Assembly: GCA_028293625.1 (NCBI GenBank)
Contig: JAQGOL010000009.1
Span: 124,001 to 188,000 of the forward strand
Direction: 5' to 3'
Length of the DNA: 64,000 nt
DNA from: Chthoniobacteraceae bacterium
GTDB taxonomy: Bacteria > Verrucomicrobiota > Verrucomicrobiia > Chthoniobacterales > Chthoniobacteraceae
How positions within the stretch are numbered: the first letter of the stretch is position 1; every line of letters begins with the position of its first letter. This document shows, piece after piece, positions 26,852-36,321 of this stretch. A model generated the notes under the pieces. The model did no database searches and had not been told where the DNA came from. It saw only the letters and a list, made by a program, of their open reading frames with translations. A program made the translations under genes and the position numbers.

Positions 26852-27748
26852 TCAGCGGATCGCTGCGCAGACCTCCCGAACGTGGCCGCGCAGCCAGCGA
26901 TGCGCGGGATCGGCGTCCAGCCGCGGGTGCCAGAGTAATGAAACCGTGAATTCCGGCGTGGCGACCGGAAGGGGAAAACTATGCATGCCGGCGCGCAGGA
27001 TGCCGGTATGTCGTTCAGGAACAGTGGCGATCAGGTCGGAAGCCCGGGCCAAAGCCAGGGCGGTCGAAAAGCCACCGACGACAGTGACGATCTCCCGCTC
27101 CAGCCTTAACGTCTTCAAGGCTTCATCAATCGGCCCCTTGTCGAGCCCCTCCCGCGAGACGCTGATGTGCCGGCCGCTCGCATAGCGGGAGGGCGTGATT
27201 TCGCCCGTGCCCAGCGAGTTCCCCATTCGTACGACACCAATAAAACGATCCAGAAACAAGGCCTGCACACGCACTTCCGGGGCAGTCGTTATCTCTAAAA
27301 CGCCAGTTTCCAGATCGACGGTCCCGTCGCGAAGGGGGCCGCTCTCTTTGTTTGGCTTCTGCACGAAGCGCAGCCGCACGCCGGGAGCTTCCTCGCCGAC
27401 GCGAGCAATCAGGTCCGGTCCGAAGTTTTCCACAAAGCCTTCGCTGGTCCGCAGCGTGAATGTGCGGACGAGCTGTTTGAGGTTGAGTTTCTCAGCCGGG
27501 CGTAGAACCGCTTCTACGTCCTGCACAAGTTGACTGACCTTCTCGCGCAGTTCCAGTGCCCTGGGGGTGGGAACAAGACCGCGCCCGGCTCGGACCAACA
27601 ACGGATCGCCTGTTGTCTCACGCAATCGTGCCAGCGCCCGGCTCATCGCCGACGGGCTCAGGCGCAACCGGAGGGCGGCGCGAGCAACGCTGCCTTCCGC
27701 GAGAAGCACATCAAGGGTGACAAGCAATTTGAAATCGGGTCGCGACAT
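26852..27748 (-). CDS. LysR-family transcriptional regulator
   Basis: 298 residues from the ATG at 27748 (MSRPDFKLLVTLDVLLAEGS); a frame extends to 27793. The N-terminal winged helix-turn-helix spans residues 5-65 with ARAALRLRLSPSAMSRALARLRE as the recognition region, and residues 90-290 form the two-lobed effector-binding domain of the NodD/PcpR-like branch (VRTFTLRTSEGF). It is divergent from the DHA2-type MFS exporter, the classic arrangement for a LysR protein that controls its neighbour in response to the exported compound. A T-N11-A dyad lies between the two genes at 27801-27815. Confidence 0.93.
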   Translation of the reverse strand: MSRPDFKLLVTLDVLLAEGSVARAALRLRLSPSAMSRALARLRETTGDPLLVRAGRGLVPTPRALELREKVSQLVQDVEAVLRPAEKLNLKQLVRTFTLRTSEGFVENFGPDLIARVGEEAPGVRLRFVQKPNKESGPLRDGTVDLETGVLEITTAPEVRVQALFLDRFIGVVRMGNSLGTGEITPSRYASGRHISVSREGLDKGPIDEALKTLRLEREIVTVVGGFSTALALARASDLIATVPERHTGILRAGMHSFPLPVATPEFTVSLLWHPRLDADPAHRWLRGHVREVCAAIR

Positions 27749-27800
27749 GCCCGATGAAAGCACAGTTTCGTCGTGAGATGGCGTCAAACGCACGAATATA

Positions 27801-27815
27801 ATGCAAACGCTGCAT
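27801..27815. promoter_or_regulatory. Candidate LysR binding dyad
   Basis: ATGCAAACGCTGCAT has perfect 5-bp arms (ATGCA/TGCAT) and fits the T-N11-A rule for LysR sites. It lies 52 bp upstream of the regulator start and 70 bp upstream of the MFS start, where a regulator of both genes would bind. Based on position and symmetry only. Confidence 0.45.
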
Positions 27816-27885
27816 CTTCCGCCATGTCAGGCCAAGCCCCATGTTTCTCACGGCTCCACTTCTGGAGTCGCAGAAAACGTAATTC

Positions 27886-29346
27886 ATGTTTAAATCAGTT
27901 ATTTTAGTACGAAATGGAGTAGTCGCCGGTAGTTCAGAACGCGCACCCTCGATTGGAGGAGTGCTCGCCGGCCTTTCGCTCTCCATGTTGCTCTCCTCCC
28001 TCGGCACCAGCATCGCCAATGTGGGCTTGCCGACGTTAGCACAGGCGTTCACCGCCTCTTTCCAGGAAGTCCAATGGATCGTCCTCGCCTACCTTCTTGC
28101 CATCACCACCCTAATCGTCAGCGTTGGACGACTCGGTGACATCACCGGCCGCCGCCGGCTGCTCCTGGCTGGGATCTTCCTGTTTACGGTGGCGTCGCTC
28201 CTGTGCGGGTTCGCGCCCACGCTCCGGCTGCTGATTGCCGCCCGGGCGGCACAGGGGCTCGGAGCGGCCGTCATGATGGCCCTCACCATGGCCTTTGTCG
28301 GGGAGACGGTTCCAAAGGCCAGGACCGGGAGCGCCATGGGGCTGCTCAGCACGATGTCCGCGATTGGCACTGCTCTTGGTCCATCGCTTGGCGGCGTTCT
28401 GATCGGCGGACTCAGCTGGCGGGCCATCTTCCTCGTCAACGTGCCGTTGGGTATCCTGACTTTCTTTCTCGCGCATCGCTACCTGCCCATTGATCGCCGG
28501 GGACTGAAGAGTGATCGGGGCGGATTCGACCATGTAGGCACGCTGCTGCTTGCCCTGACGCTCGCGGCTTATGCACTCGCCATGACGATTGGGCGCGGCC
28601 ATTTCGATTCGCTTAACCTGGCTCTGTTGTTGGCTGCTGCCCTCGGAGCCGGCCTCTTCGTGCTCGCCGAGGCGAGAGCAGCATCGCCTTTGATCCGGTT
28701 GGCGATGTTCCGCGATCCGGTGCTGAGTGCGAGCCTTGCCATGAGCACGCTCGTCTCGACGGTGATGATGGCGACGCTGGTAGTCGGGCCGTTCTATCTC
28801 TCTCGTGCGCTCGATCTCGATGCGGCCATGGTTGGAGTCGTCTTGTCGGTCGGTCCGCTGGTCGCCGCGCTGACTGGCGTGCCAGCCGGTCGCATTGCGG
28901 ACCGTTTTGGCGCCCAACGCCTAACCATCGTTGGGCTCATCGGAATAGCGGCCGGGTCCTTCATTCTATCCATAATGCCGGCAACGCTCGGCATCTCCGG
29001 CTACATTGTCCCCATTGTAATCATTACCGCCGGCTATGGGCTGTTTCAGACGGCCAACAATACCGTCGTCATGACCGAAATCCGACCGGACCAGCGAGGA
29101 GTTATTTCCGGCATGCTGAATCTCTCGCGCAATCTCGGGCTCATCACCGGTGCATCCGTGATGGGCGCGGTGTTCGCGCTTGCATCGGCGACGATCGACA
29201 TGACCACGGCAACTCCCGAGGCCGTAGCTACCGGCATGCGGATCACGTTCGCGCTCGCGGCCATTCTGATCGTTGCCGCGCTTGTCATCGCGGCTGGAAA
29301 CCGTACCCGCGCCGTCCACCTTTCGCTCCTTGAAGAGGTGTCATGA
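27886..29346 (+). CDS. MFS exporter, DHA2 (14-helix drug:H+ antiporter) family
   Basis: 486 residues. About fourteen membrane segments can be counted. Motif A appears as GRLGDITGRRRLL after helix 2, and motif C as TALGPSLGGVLIGGLSWRAIFLVNVPLG in helix 5 and its loop, which is diagnostic of exporters; the GRIADRFGAQRL repeat of motif A follows in the second half. Relatives expel dyes, biocides and antibiotics in exchange for protons at the inner membrane. It is divergent from a LysR regulator with a possible operator in between. The first 20 residues before GGVLAGLSLSMLLSSLGTSI are poorly conserved, so a later start cannot be excluded. Confidence 0.93.
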   Translation: MFKSVILVRNGVVAGSSERAPSIGGVLAGLSLSMLLSSLGTSIANVGLPTLAQAFTASFQEVQWIVLAYLLAITTLIVSVGRLGDITGRRRLLLAGIFLFTVASLLCGFAPTLRLLIAARAAQGLGAAVMMALTMAFVGETVPKARTGSAMGLLSTMSAIGTALGPSLGGVLIGGLSWRAIFLVNVPLGILTFFLAHRYLPIDRRGLKSDRGGFDHVGTLLLALTLAAYALAMTIGRGHFDSLNLALLLAAALGAGLFVLAEARAASPLIRLAMFRDPVLSASLAMSTLVSTVMMATLVVGPFYLSRALDLDAAMVGVVLSVGPLVAALTGVPAGRIADRFGAQRLTIVGLIGIAAGSFILSIMPATLGISGYIVPIVIITAGYGLFQTANNTVVMTEIRPDQRGVISGMLNLSRNLGLITGASVMGAVFALASATIDMTTATPEAVATGMRITFALAAILIVAALVIAAGNRTRAVHLSLLEEVS

Positions 29347-29786
29347 ATTGAAGTTCCTCGCCGAACGCCCCCGCGGCCAGCGGTGCGCGGTGCGCGGCTT
29401 GGAGCGCACAGCCCCATCAAGCCGGTTTGCTGATGTGCCGCCATTTTTAAAATGCCAGCTCTTGCGCTCAGTTAGTAAGCGGATTTTATAAATTGGCGGC
29501 TTGGGAGCGGATACAATCTGAGAATTACCTGAAAGGGCCGATCCGGTCCGGCCTTTCACGGCTTGATCCAAGAGTAAAAAGCATCCTATCCAACGGCCCG
29601 CAAATAGTGCCGCCTCGCGCTTTGCCATGCCGTTTTACCAAAAATTTGCGTATTCGATTGTGAAACGCACGTAATCACGCTGGGAATTTTTGCCAAAATC
29701 CGCCACCAGTTCGCTTGTTTGGGTCTAGACTCCGAAATGCCGATTCTTTCCAAAGAATAAGTGCATACTCGAATTCTACTACCCCC
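29347..29786. other. Intergenic region between convergent exporter genes
   Basis: No convincing gene. A hairpin with arms TGAAAGGGCCG and CGGCCTTTCA (one bulged base) lies at about 29530-29560 and may end transcription from one or both sides, although it has no T-run. The first 80 bp after the MFS stop is GC-rich and continues an open frame without recognisable content. Confidence 0.4.
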
Positions 29787-32700
29787 TTAAACCTTCGCCA
29801 GTTTTGTGTCCTCTACCAATGCGCCCTTGTCGTTTTCATCCTGCGCCTTCGATGAACGGGGCGGATGAAGGGACTTGACCCTGAAAAGGCGTAGCACGGT
29901 CACGAAATAGAGCGGGACAAAGAAGAGACCCAGGAGGGTCGTGGTGATGGCGCCGCCGACAATGCCGGTACCGATCGCATTTTGGCTGCCGGAACCGGCG
30001 CCGTGGCTAAGGGCGAGCGGGAGCACTCCGAGGCCAAAGGCAAGCGATGTCATCAAGATAGGGCGGAGGCGCTGACGCACGGCGTGCAGCGCGGCATCGA
30101 CAAGGGTTGCGCCCGCGTCGAAGCGCTCTTTGGCAAACTCGACAACGAGAATGGCGTTCTTCGCCGAGAGGCCGATGATGGTGATCAAGCCGATCTGAAA
30201 GTAGACGTCGTTTGGCATGCCCCGCAGGCTTGTAGCCGCGAGCACGCCAAGTGCCCCGAGCGGCATATCCATCATGACGGCGAACGGGATGGCCCAACTT
30301 TCGTAAAGGGCGGCGAGACAGAGAAAAACCATGAGCAGGGCGATTGCGTAAAGCGCGGCCGACTTCGAGCCGGAGAGCCGCTCTTCAAAGGAGAGCCCCG
30401 CCCACTCAACGCCGATCCCCGCCGGCAGCGACTTGGCCATGCGCTCGATCTCGCGGATGGCTTGGCCGCTGCTGTGGCCCGGGGCTGGCTCCCCGAGCAA
30501 CGCGACGGAAGGGGAGCCATTGAAGCGCTCAAGCTTGGGCGAGCCAAGCTGCCATTGGGCCGTGGAGAAGGCGGAGAAAGGCACCATCCCGCCTTGCGCA
30601 TTGCGCACATACCAGCGGTTGACGTCCTCGGGAAGCATCCGAAAAGGCGAATCGCCTTGCATGAAGACCTTTTTCACGCGCCCTTTGTCGATGAAGTCAT
30701 TGACATAGGTGGAGCCCCAGATGGTGGTGAGAGAGGCGTTAATGCCAGCCAGGGAGAGCCCGAGGGCGCTCGCTTTTTCCTGATCGATGTTGATTTGGTA
30801 GACTGGCATGTCGTCGAGACCGTTTGGGCGCACGCGGGTGAGGACCGCATTTTGCGCGGCCATCCCCAGCATTTGATTGCGCGCATTCATGAGCGCTTCG
30901 TGCCCAAGGCCAGCGCGATCCACCAGGCGCACGTCGAAGCCAGTGGCGTTGCCGAGTTCCAGGACCGCGGGCGGCGCGAAAGCAAAAGCGAAGGCGTCCT
31001 TGAACTGCATGAAGGAACCCATGGCACGGCCTTGCATGGCTTTAACGGATTGCGTGGGCGATTGGCGTTCCTTCCAGTCTTTTAATTTGATGAAAGCGAG
31101 CACCTGATTCTGCCCTGAACCACTGAAGCTGAATCCAAGGACGCCGAACATCCCCTCAACCGAATCCTTTTCCTCGACCAGGAAGTGGTGCTCGATCCTT
31201 TCGAGAACCTTGAGCGCCTGCTCCCGCGTGGAGCCCGGAGGGAGCTGCGCCATGGAAAAGAGCACCCCTTGATCTTCGTCCGGCAGGAAGCCAGTCGGCG
31301 TCCGCATGAATAGGAAAACCACCGCTGCACCGATGACGCCGTAGAAAACCAGGGCACGGCCGCTGCGCCGCAGGAAACTGCCCACGCCACGAGCGTAGCT
31401 GTCTGCGCTGCGGTCAAAGACCCGATTAAACCACCCGAAGAAACCCCTCTTTTGCTCGTGATATCCCTTGGGGATTGGCTTCAGCAAAGTCGCACAGAGG
31501 GCGGGGGTCAGGATGAGCGCGACGAGCACCGAGAGCGCCACGGCACTGGCGATGGTGAGCGAAAACTGTCGGAAGATGACTCCGGTAGAGCCGCCAAAGA
31601 AAGCCATCGGCACAAAGGCCGCGCAGAGGACCAATCCAATGCCGACCAGCGCGCCGCTGATTTGATCCATCGACTTGCGGGTCGCCTCCTTGGGCGAAAG
31701 TCCCTCCTCCTGCATTACCCGCTCCACATTTTCCACGACGACGATGGCGTCATCGACAAGCAAACCGATGGCGAGGACCAAGCCGAAGAGAGTGAGGGTA
31801 TTGATCGAATAACCGGCGATCGCCATGACCCCGAAGGTGCCAAGCAGCACGATCGGCACCGCGATGGTTGGGATAAGAGTGGCTCTCCAATTTTGGAGGA
31901 AGAGATACATCACAAGAAAGACCAGGACGATGGCTTCGAGCAGGGTCTTCACGACTTCATGGACCGAGAGGCGCACGAAGGGGGTCGTATCAAAGGGGTA
32001 GATCACCGCCACTCCCGGCGGGAAAAATGCCGAAAGTTCCGACACCTTGGCCTTTACCCCGGCTACCGTGTCCAACGCGTTGGAACCGGCCGCGGGTTTG
32101 ATGGCCATGCCCGTAGCCGCTTTTTGGTTAAAGCGTGCGAGGTTGGTGTAGCTTTCGCTTCCTAATTCCAGGCGGGCAATGTCGTGCAGGAAGACGCGGG
32201 AGCCGTCGGGATTCACGCGCAGGAAGATATTGCCGAATTGCTCAGGGGTTTGCAGCCGGCTCTGCGCCTGGATAGTGGCGTTTAAAAGCTGCCCGGGCAT
32301 CGCAGGCACATCGCCGAGCGCACCGGCGGAGACTTGCGCGTTCTGGGCCTGAACGGCGGCGACCACATCCGAAGTCGCCAGATTGTATTTCGTGAGCTTG
32401 TCCGGATCGAGCCAGATCCGCATCGCGTATTGGGTGCCGAAGGTCTGGATATCGCCGACCCCGGGCAACCGGCTGATGGGATCCTGCAGAGTGCTCACGA
32501 GGAAGTCACCCAGATCCGCAGCCGACATGCTGCCATCCTCGGAGACAAGTCCCACGACGAGGAGGAAATTGTTGACCGACTTGGTAACGCGCACGCCTTG
32601 CTGCTGCACCTCCAAAGGGAGAAGCGGCGCCGCCAAGGCTACTTTATTCTGCACCTGCACCTGCGCGATGTCGCTATTGGTGCCTCCTTCAAAGGTCACG

Positions 32701-32972
32701 GTCAGCGTCACCGTCCCGGCCGAGGTGCTCGATGACTCGATGTAACGCAGATGATCGATACCGTTTAGCTTCTGCTCGATCACCTGCGTGACCGTGTCTT
32801 CGAGCGTCTTTGCCGAAGCGCCAGGATAAGACGCGGTGACACTGATGGCCGGGGGCGCGATGCTCGGATACTGTGCGATGGGCAGGCTGGTGACGGAAAG
32901 TGCGCCGCCCACCATGATGATGATGGCGATGACCCACGCGAAGACGGGCCGGTCGATGAAGAATCTGGACAT
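29787..32972 (-). CDS. RND multidrug efflux permease (HAE1/AcrB family)
   Basis: 1061 residues, the full length for the family. [20 protein letters not shown] opens the first membrane helix. The pair of six-helix bundles is visible, with [20 protein letters not shown] in helix 4 carrying the two adjacent Asp residues of the proton relay, and [16 protein letters not shown] in helix 10 carrying the Lys partner. [20 protein letters not shown] is the family's porter-domain signature. It pumps amphiphilic compounds out of the periplasm in exchange for protons. The adaptor gene starts 9 bp upstream and a TetR gene precedes it, forming a three-gene unit. No outer-membrane channel gene is nearby, so a shared TolC-like protein encoded elsewhere is likely. 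Confidence 0.96.
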   Translation of the reverse strand: MSRFFIDRPVFAWVIAIIIMVGGALSVTSLPIAQYPSIAPPAISVTASYPGASAKTLEDTVTQVIEQKLNGIDHLRYIESSSTSAGTVTLTVTFEGGTNSDIAQVQVQNKVALAAPLLPLEVQQQGVRVTKSVNNFLLVVGLVSEDGSMSAADLGDFLVSTLQDPISRLPGVGDIQTFGTQYAMRIWLDPDKLTKYNLATSDVVAAVQAQNAQVSAGALGDVPAMPGQLLNATIQAQSRLQTPEQFGNIFLRVNPDGSRVFLHDIARLELGSESYTNLARFNQKAATGMAIKPAAGSNALDTVAGVKAKVSELSAFFPPGVAVIYPFDTTPFVRLSVHEVVKTLLEAIVLVFLVMYLFLQNWRATLIPTIAVPIVLLGTFGVMAIAGYSINTLTLFGLVLAIGLLVDDAIVVVENVERVMQEEGLSPKEATRKSMDQISGALVGIGLVLCAAFVPMAFFGGSTGVIFRQFSLTIASAVALSVLVALILTPALCATLLKPIPKGYHEQKRGFFGWFNRVFDRSADSYARGVGSFLRRSGRALVFYGVIGAAVVFLFMRTPTGFLPDEDQGVLFSMAQLPPGSTREQALKVLERIEHHFLVEEKDSVEGMFGVLGFSFSGSGQNQVLAFIKLKDWKERQSPTQSVKAMQGRAMGSFMQFKDAFAFAFAPPAVLELGNATGFDVRLVDRAGLGHEALMNARNQMLGMAAQNAVLTRVRPNGLDDMPVYQINIDQEKASALGLSLAGINASLTTIWGSTYVNDFIDKGRVKKVFMQGDSPFRMLPEDVNRWYVRNAQGGMVPFSAFSTAQWQLGSPKLERFNGSPSVALLGEPAPGHSSGQAIREIERMAKSLPAGIGVEWAGLSFEERLSGSKSAALYAIALLMVFLCLAALYESWAIPFAVMMDMPLGALGVLAATSLRGMPNDVYFQIGLITIIGLSAKNAILVVEFAKERFDAGATLVDAALHAVRQRLRPILMTSLAFGLGVLPLALSHGAGSGSQNAIGTGIVGGAITTTLLGLFFVPLYFVTVLRLFRVKSLHPPRSSKAQDENDKGALVEDTKLAKV

Positions 32973-32981
32973 CCGTAATTT

Positions 32982-34202
32982 CTAGTGAGTTGCACCCTGA
33001 GCAGTGGCCGGAACCAAAGCTGGCGGAAGAGGATTAACTTTGATGGGCGCTCCGGGACGGAGCCGCTGAAGGTTATCCACGATGACCTGATCCCCCGGCT
33101 TTAATCCCGCGGAGACCAGCCACTGGTTGCCGACCGCCCGCGCAGTCTTGAGGACTCGCAGTTCAGCGGTGCCATTCGCGCCGACAGCCAGCGTGGTTGG
33201 CTCGCCCTTGGAGTTACGCGTGACGGCGGATTGAGGAACCAGGATGGCCTCGGGAGCACTCCCCTCATCCAGCCGAGCCCGCACAAATGAACCCGGCAGC
33301 AGGTCTCCGCGTGGATTGGGAAAAACGGCGCGCACGGTGACGGAATTCGTGGTTGCATTCACCGTGATGTCGGAGACTTCAAGCGTCCCTTCCTCGGCAT
33401 AGATGGCACCGTCGTCCTGAATCAGTTTAACCGGGGCCTGTCCGGAGGCATTCGCTTTGAGCTGTCCGCTGGCCAGAGCCCGCTTCAGGCGCAGGAATTC
33501 CTGACTGGCCTGCGTGACATCGACGTATACCTTGTCAAGCTGCTGGACGGTTGCGAGCAGAGTCGCGGCACTTTCCTGAACATAAGCACCCTCCGTCACC
33601 TGCGATAAACCGATGCGCCCGGATACCGGCGAGGTGATTTTTGTATAACCGAGATTGATCTGGGCTGTCTGGACGGCGGCTCGTCCGGAAAGCACGTCCG
33701 CATCGTAAGTGCGCTGGTTGGCGAGCGCATCGTCATACTCCTGTTTGCTGATCGCTAGTTTGCTAAGAAGTTGCTTGGAACGCTGCTCCTTGAGGCGCGC
33801 AGTCGCGGCGTTGGCTTCGGCGCGGGCCAAGGTGCCGAGCGCATTGTCCAGGGCGGCCTGGTACGGCGCGGGGTCAATCTCGTAGAGCACCTCTCCTTCC
33901 TGAACATCGCCCCCTTCAACAAACAGCCGTTTTTGCACGATGCCGTTCACGCGCGCTCGCACCTCTGCCACCCGGAAGGCGGAGATGCGTCCCGGCAGAT
34001 CCTGAGTCAAAGTCACCGGCGCGCTCGCAATCGTGATGACGCTAACTTCCAGCGGTCCCGCCGCCGGAGCGGGCGGACCGGATGGTTTCTTGCAACCCAC
34101 AAGCAACATCGTGACCACCAGAGCCAGGCACTCTGCGCGGAGAAAATGAGATGCCCTTCGGCGCGTGCGCGTGGGTCGCGGCCGTGATTCGGATGATTTC
34201 AT
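32982..34202 (-). CDS. RND periplasmic adaptor, lipoprotein (AcrA/MexE family)
   Basis: 406 residues from the ATG at 34202, giving a basic N-region, a hydrophobic core and the lipobox LLVGC, so the mature protein should be anchored to the inner membrane by lipid at that Cys. RISAFRVAEVRARVNGIVQKRLFVEGGDVQEGEVLYEIDP is split by family usage into the membrane-proximal and lipoyl portions; a helical hairpin spans about residues 115-170, and ITSPVSGRIGLSQVTEGAYV closes the lipoyl domain. The C-terminal beta-barrel ends near residue 390. It bridges the RND permease and an outer-membrane channel. It is second in the TetR-adaptor-permease unit. Confidence 0.95.
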   Translation of the reverse strand: MKSSESRPRPTRTRRRASHFLRAECLALVVTMLLVGCKKPSGPPAPAAGPLEVSVITIASAPVTLTQDLPGRISAFRVAEVRARVNGIVQKRLFVEGGDVQEGEVLYEIDPAPYQAALDNALGTLARAEANAATARLKEQRSKQLLSKLAISKQEYDDALANQRTYDADVLSGRAAVQTAQINLGYTKITSPVSGRIGLSQVTEGAYVQESAATLLATVQQLDKVYVDVTQASQEFLRLKRALASGQLKANASGQAPVKLIQDDGAIYAEEGTLEVSDITVNATTNSVTVRAVFPNPRGDLLPGSFVRARLDEGSAPEAILVPQSAVTRNSKGEPTTLAVGANGTAELRVLKTARAVGNQWLVSAGLKPGDQVIVDNLQRLRPGAPIKVNPLPPALVPATAQGATH

Positions 34203-34256
34203 GAGGATGTGATGGGAGAGCAATGGGAAGTTGGCGCGGCAGAACATTTTAAATCA

Positions 34257-34952
34257 CTAAGAGGGCACAATTATCGGCGAGGAGAGGCCGGCGGCGGTAA
34301 ACGCAATCACCCGTTGAATGAAACCCTCGCGATCCGGCTTTACGGTTTCTCGGTCCGTTGGCCGCGGCAATTGATCAAACCGCAGCCACATCTCCTGCCC
34401 ATGGTGCAGTGCGCCAAAGAGAAAGTGCATCCGCCAGAATAGCTCCCCCGATGGCAGGCCCGGCACCGCACGCAGGATCGCCGACTCGAAGCGGCGCGTT
34501 ACTTCCGCGAATTTTTCCTCAACGAAATGCTTTAGCTCCGTATTGGGCTCCTGAAAGCACCGGCTAATCAACCTCATCATGTCGTCGCAATCCCGCGCCC
34601 CGCGCCCCTCCGATTCCACCGCAGGCCGGACGAGAGCCTCGATGATTTGTTCGAGCTTGAGCGGGCGATGATCCGCGGCCGCTTCCAACGCGTCAAGTCG
34701 CGCGATCCGGTCCAGGTTGACCGGCTCCAGCCTCCGAGCAAAGACCTCCAGTGCCAGCCGTTCCTTCGTCCCGAAGTGATAGTTGATGGCGCCTAGATTG
34801 ACCCCCGCAAGCTTGACGATTTGCCGAATAGAGGCCCCATCGACTCCGTGCTGCGAAAAAAGCTGCTCCGCGGCATCGAGAACCGCTGAGCGTGTCCGAG
34901 CGTGGTGATCAATCGAGATCGGAGGAGAAGCGGCGATGGGACTTGAAATCAT
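34257..34952 (-). CDS. TetR-family regulator of the adjacent RND operon
   Basis: 231 residues from the ATG at 34952 (MISSPIAASPPISIDHH); a longer frame to 34997 exists. The helix-turn-helix lies at about residues 18-65: TRSAVLDAAEQLFSQHGVDG, then ASIRQIVKLAGVNLGAINYHFGTKERL, the standard TetR signature. The rest is a helical ligand-binding domain of the CerR/YbiH-like kind. It heads the operon with the adaptor 54 bp downstream, so it probably represses its own transcript and hence the pump. A short perfect palindrome, GAATTAATTC at 34976-34985, lies 23 bp before the start and is a possible operator, though its AT-only core makes chance occurrence plausible. Confidence 0.93.
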   Translation of the reverse strand: MISSPIAASPPISIDHHARTRSAVLDAAEQLFSQHGVDGASIRQIVKLAGVNLGAINYHFGTKERLALEVFARRLEPVNLDRIARLDALEAAADHRPLKLEQIIEALVRPAVESEGRGARDCDDMMRLISRCFQEPNTELKHFVEEKFAEVTRRFESAILRAVPGLPSGELFWRMHFLFGALHHGQEMWLRFDQLPRPTDRETVKPDREGFIQRVIAFTAAGLSSPIIVPS

Positions 34953-35221
34953 GGGATCAACTCGAACGAACGTATGAATTAATTCGCGCGTGTCCAATCA
35001 TTCCGCTGCCGGGAGCAAATAAGCGCGGAACGGGAAGCAACAGAAAACGGGCGCTGAGTCCTTCAAAGTGCTTTAAGTTTTGTTTTGCCAGATTAGTCGT
35101 GCGATTGGAGAGCCGCCGCAGCGCGGGGCAATCTGTCGGGAGAAGAGAAGAACAGGACGCTCAAGTCTTGCCCCGATGCGTGTCGAGGCGCGTTTCCCCG
35201 CTTTCTGATTTCGCACAACAC

Positions 35222-35458
35222 TCACGATGACTTCTGCTTGAGGATCGTGACTTGACACCAGCCGCTCTTTCGGTATCCATCCCGCGCGCACTCGGCAACC
35301 GATCGCGCATTTGCTCGGATAAAGTCGAGCATGCCGGCCAAGGTCCTTGATGCTTCTGCCATGGGCAATCGTCCCGCTGTGCGCTGCACGGATACTCGCA
35401 CAAAGCCGAGCTCTGGAATCGTGGAGGTTAGCAGTGTGACGGCGCTCTTGGTTTTCAT
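35222..35458 (-). pseudogene. Fragment resembling a VapC-type PIN-domain toxin
   Basis: 78 residues from an ATG that overlaps the stop of the ribbon-helix-helix gene (ATGA). Residues 8-25, LLTSTIPELGFVRVSVQ, match the middle of VapC-like PIN domains, where T-x-x-x-ELGFVR holds the second conserved acidic residue, and EASRTLAGMLDFI is the helix that follows. The N-terminal strand with the first catalytic Asp and the C-terminal D-x-x-L/T-D segment are absent, and the last 30 residues look out of frame. I read it as an internal piece left after deletions. An unrelated small protein remains possible. Confidence 0.4.
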
Positions 35459-35625
35459 AGTCGCAATCCACAAAGCGGCCCGTCGATGCTCAGAGGCTTT
35501 GCCCCCGGGCTGCCGTCCCGGGCGCTGCGGCGCAGATATTCAGAAATGCTGAGCTTCTGGTGCTTGGCCAGCAGGCGGATATGCCGTGCTTCATCATCGG
35601 AGACTTTGAAGGTCATGGCCTTCAT
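35455..35625 (-). CDS. Small ribbon-helix-helix (CopG-like) protein, antitoxin-type
   Basis: 56 residues. MTFKVSDDEARHIR gives the DNA-contacting strand and first helix, and KLSISEYLRRSARDG the second helix, the typical CopG/Arc layout. Its stop codon overlaps the next start (ATGA), the usual arrangement of a VapB-type antitoxin and its toxin. A role as autorepressor and antitoxin is inferred from fold and arrangement. The partner looks damaged, so this may be an orphan antitoxin. The tail after residue 38 (PGAKPLSIDGPLCGLRL) is not conserved-looking and may itself come from the deletion. Confidence 0.65.
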   Translation of the reverse strand: MKAMTFKVSDDEARHIRLLAKHQKLSISEYLRRSARDGSPGAKPLSIDGPLCGLRL

Positions 35626-35752
35626 TGGTAATACCGTATCACCAATGGCTTCAATTTGATCTTGCGTAAGCTTTCCCCCGCAGCCAGTAGCAGAGGAACT
35701 GCGGGCCTACTTAGCCATCTCGATATAAGGCGAGCCGGGCTGCGCTTTTCAG

Positions 35753-36295
35753 TTATTTTTTACGCGCCCCGAGGATGCCACCGATCAGGCCGAACACGTG
35801 CCCTTGCCATGAGATCCCAGGCTGAAATGGAAGCAAGCCGAAGAACATCCCGCTAAAGGCAAGTAGCACGATGATGGAAACTGCGATGTTAATGAAGTTT
35901 TTCTGGTAGATGCCCCTGGCCAGGAGGTAACCGAGGTAGCCAAATGCAATACCCGACGCGCCGAAGTGATTCGTCTGTGAGGGGCCTAAAAGAAAGATCC
36001 CGATTCCGCTGATTAGCCACGCCCATAGCGTCGCGCTGAAAAGCGCTCGAGTCCCACTGGCGGCGATCATTCCGCCGAGTAAAAACAGGCTGATGGTATT
36101 GCCCAGGAGATGCGAAATGCCGGCGTGAAATAGCGGCGCGGTGAAGATGCCTGACAGGTTGCTCCACTCCCGCGGCTGGATTCCCCAGCGGCCTGGGTTG
36201 GCATTGAAGATCGAGCCAACAGCCCACACGATCCAAAGTATGGCAATGCCACCAAGGAGGATTTGAAATGGCTTTTTTGTAGGCATCGAAATCAC
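35753..36295 (-). CDS. Rhomboid-family intramembrane serine protease
   Basis: 180 residues (M4 is an alternative start), compact six-helix form. AGISHLLGN (58-66) is the conserved loop helix; GASG with catalytic Ser114 lies in helix 4, and SWQGHVFGLIGG with His166 in helix 6 completes the dyad. WR is not seen in loop 1, as in many short bacterial rhomboids. It cleaves membrane-spanning proteins within or near the lipid bilayer of the inner membrane. It is 26 bp downstream of the c-type haem protein gene on the same strand and may share its transcript; a functional link is not evident. Confidence 0.93.
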   Translation of the reverse strand: MISMPTKKPFQILLGGIAILWIVWAVGSIFNANPGRWGIQPREWSNLSGIFTAPLFHAGISHLLGNTISLFLLGGMIAASGTRALFSATLWAWLISGIGIFLLGPSQTNHFGASGIAFGYLGYLLARGIYQKNFINIAVSIIVLLAFSGMFFGLLPFQPGISWQGHVFGLIGGILGARKK

Positions 36296-36321
36296 ATGCA
36301 GAGCGCGCGCCCGCGGCGCGG

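Noticed and set aside
29530-29560. Hairpin between MFS and RND genes as an intrinsic terminator
   Set aside because: It has no T-run on either side and a bulge in the stem; not called as a separate feature.
29982-32735. Long plus-strand open frames opposite the first RND permease (for example 367 codons at 29982-31085)
   Set aside because: They lie antisense to a full-length gene with clear motifs, and their composition (His-, Arg-, Gly- and Asp-rich, no domains) is that of a codon-bias shadow.
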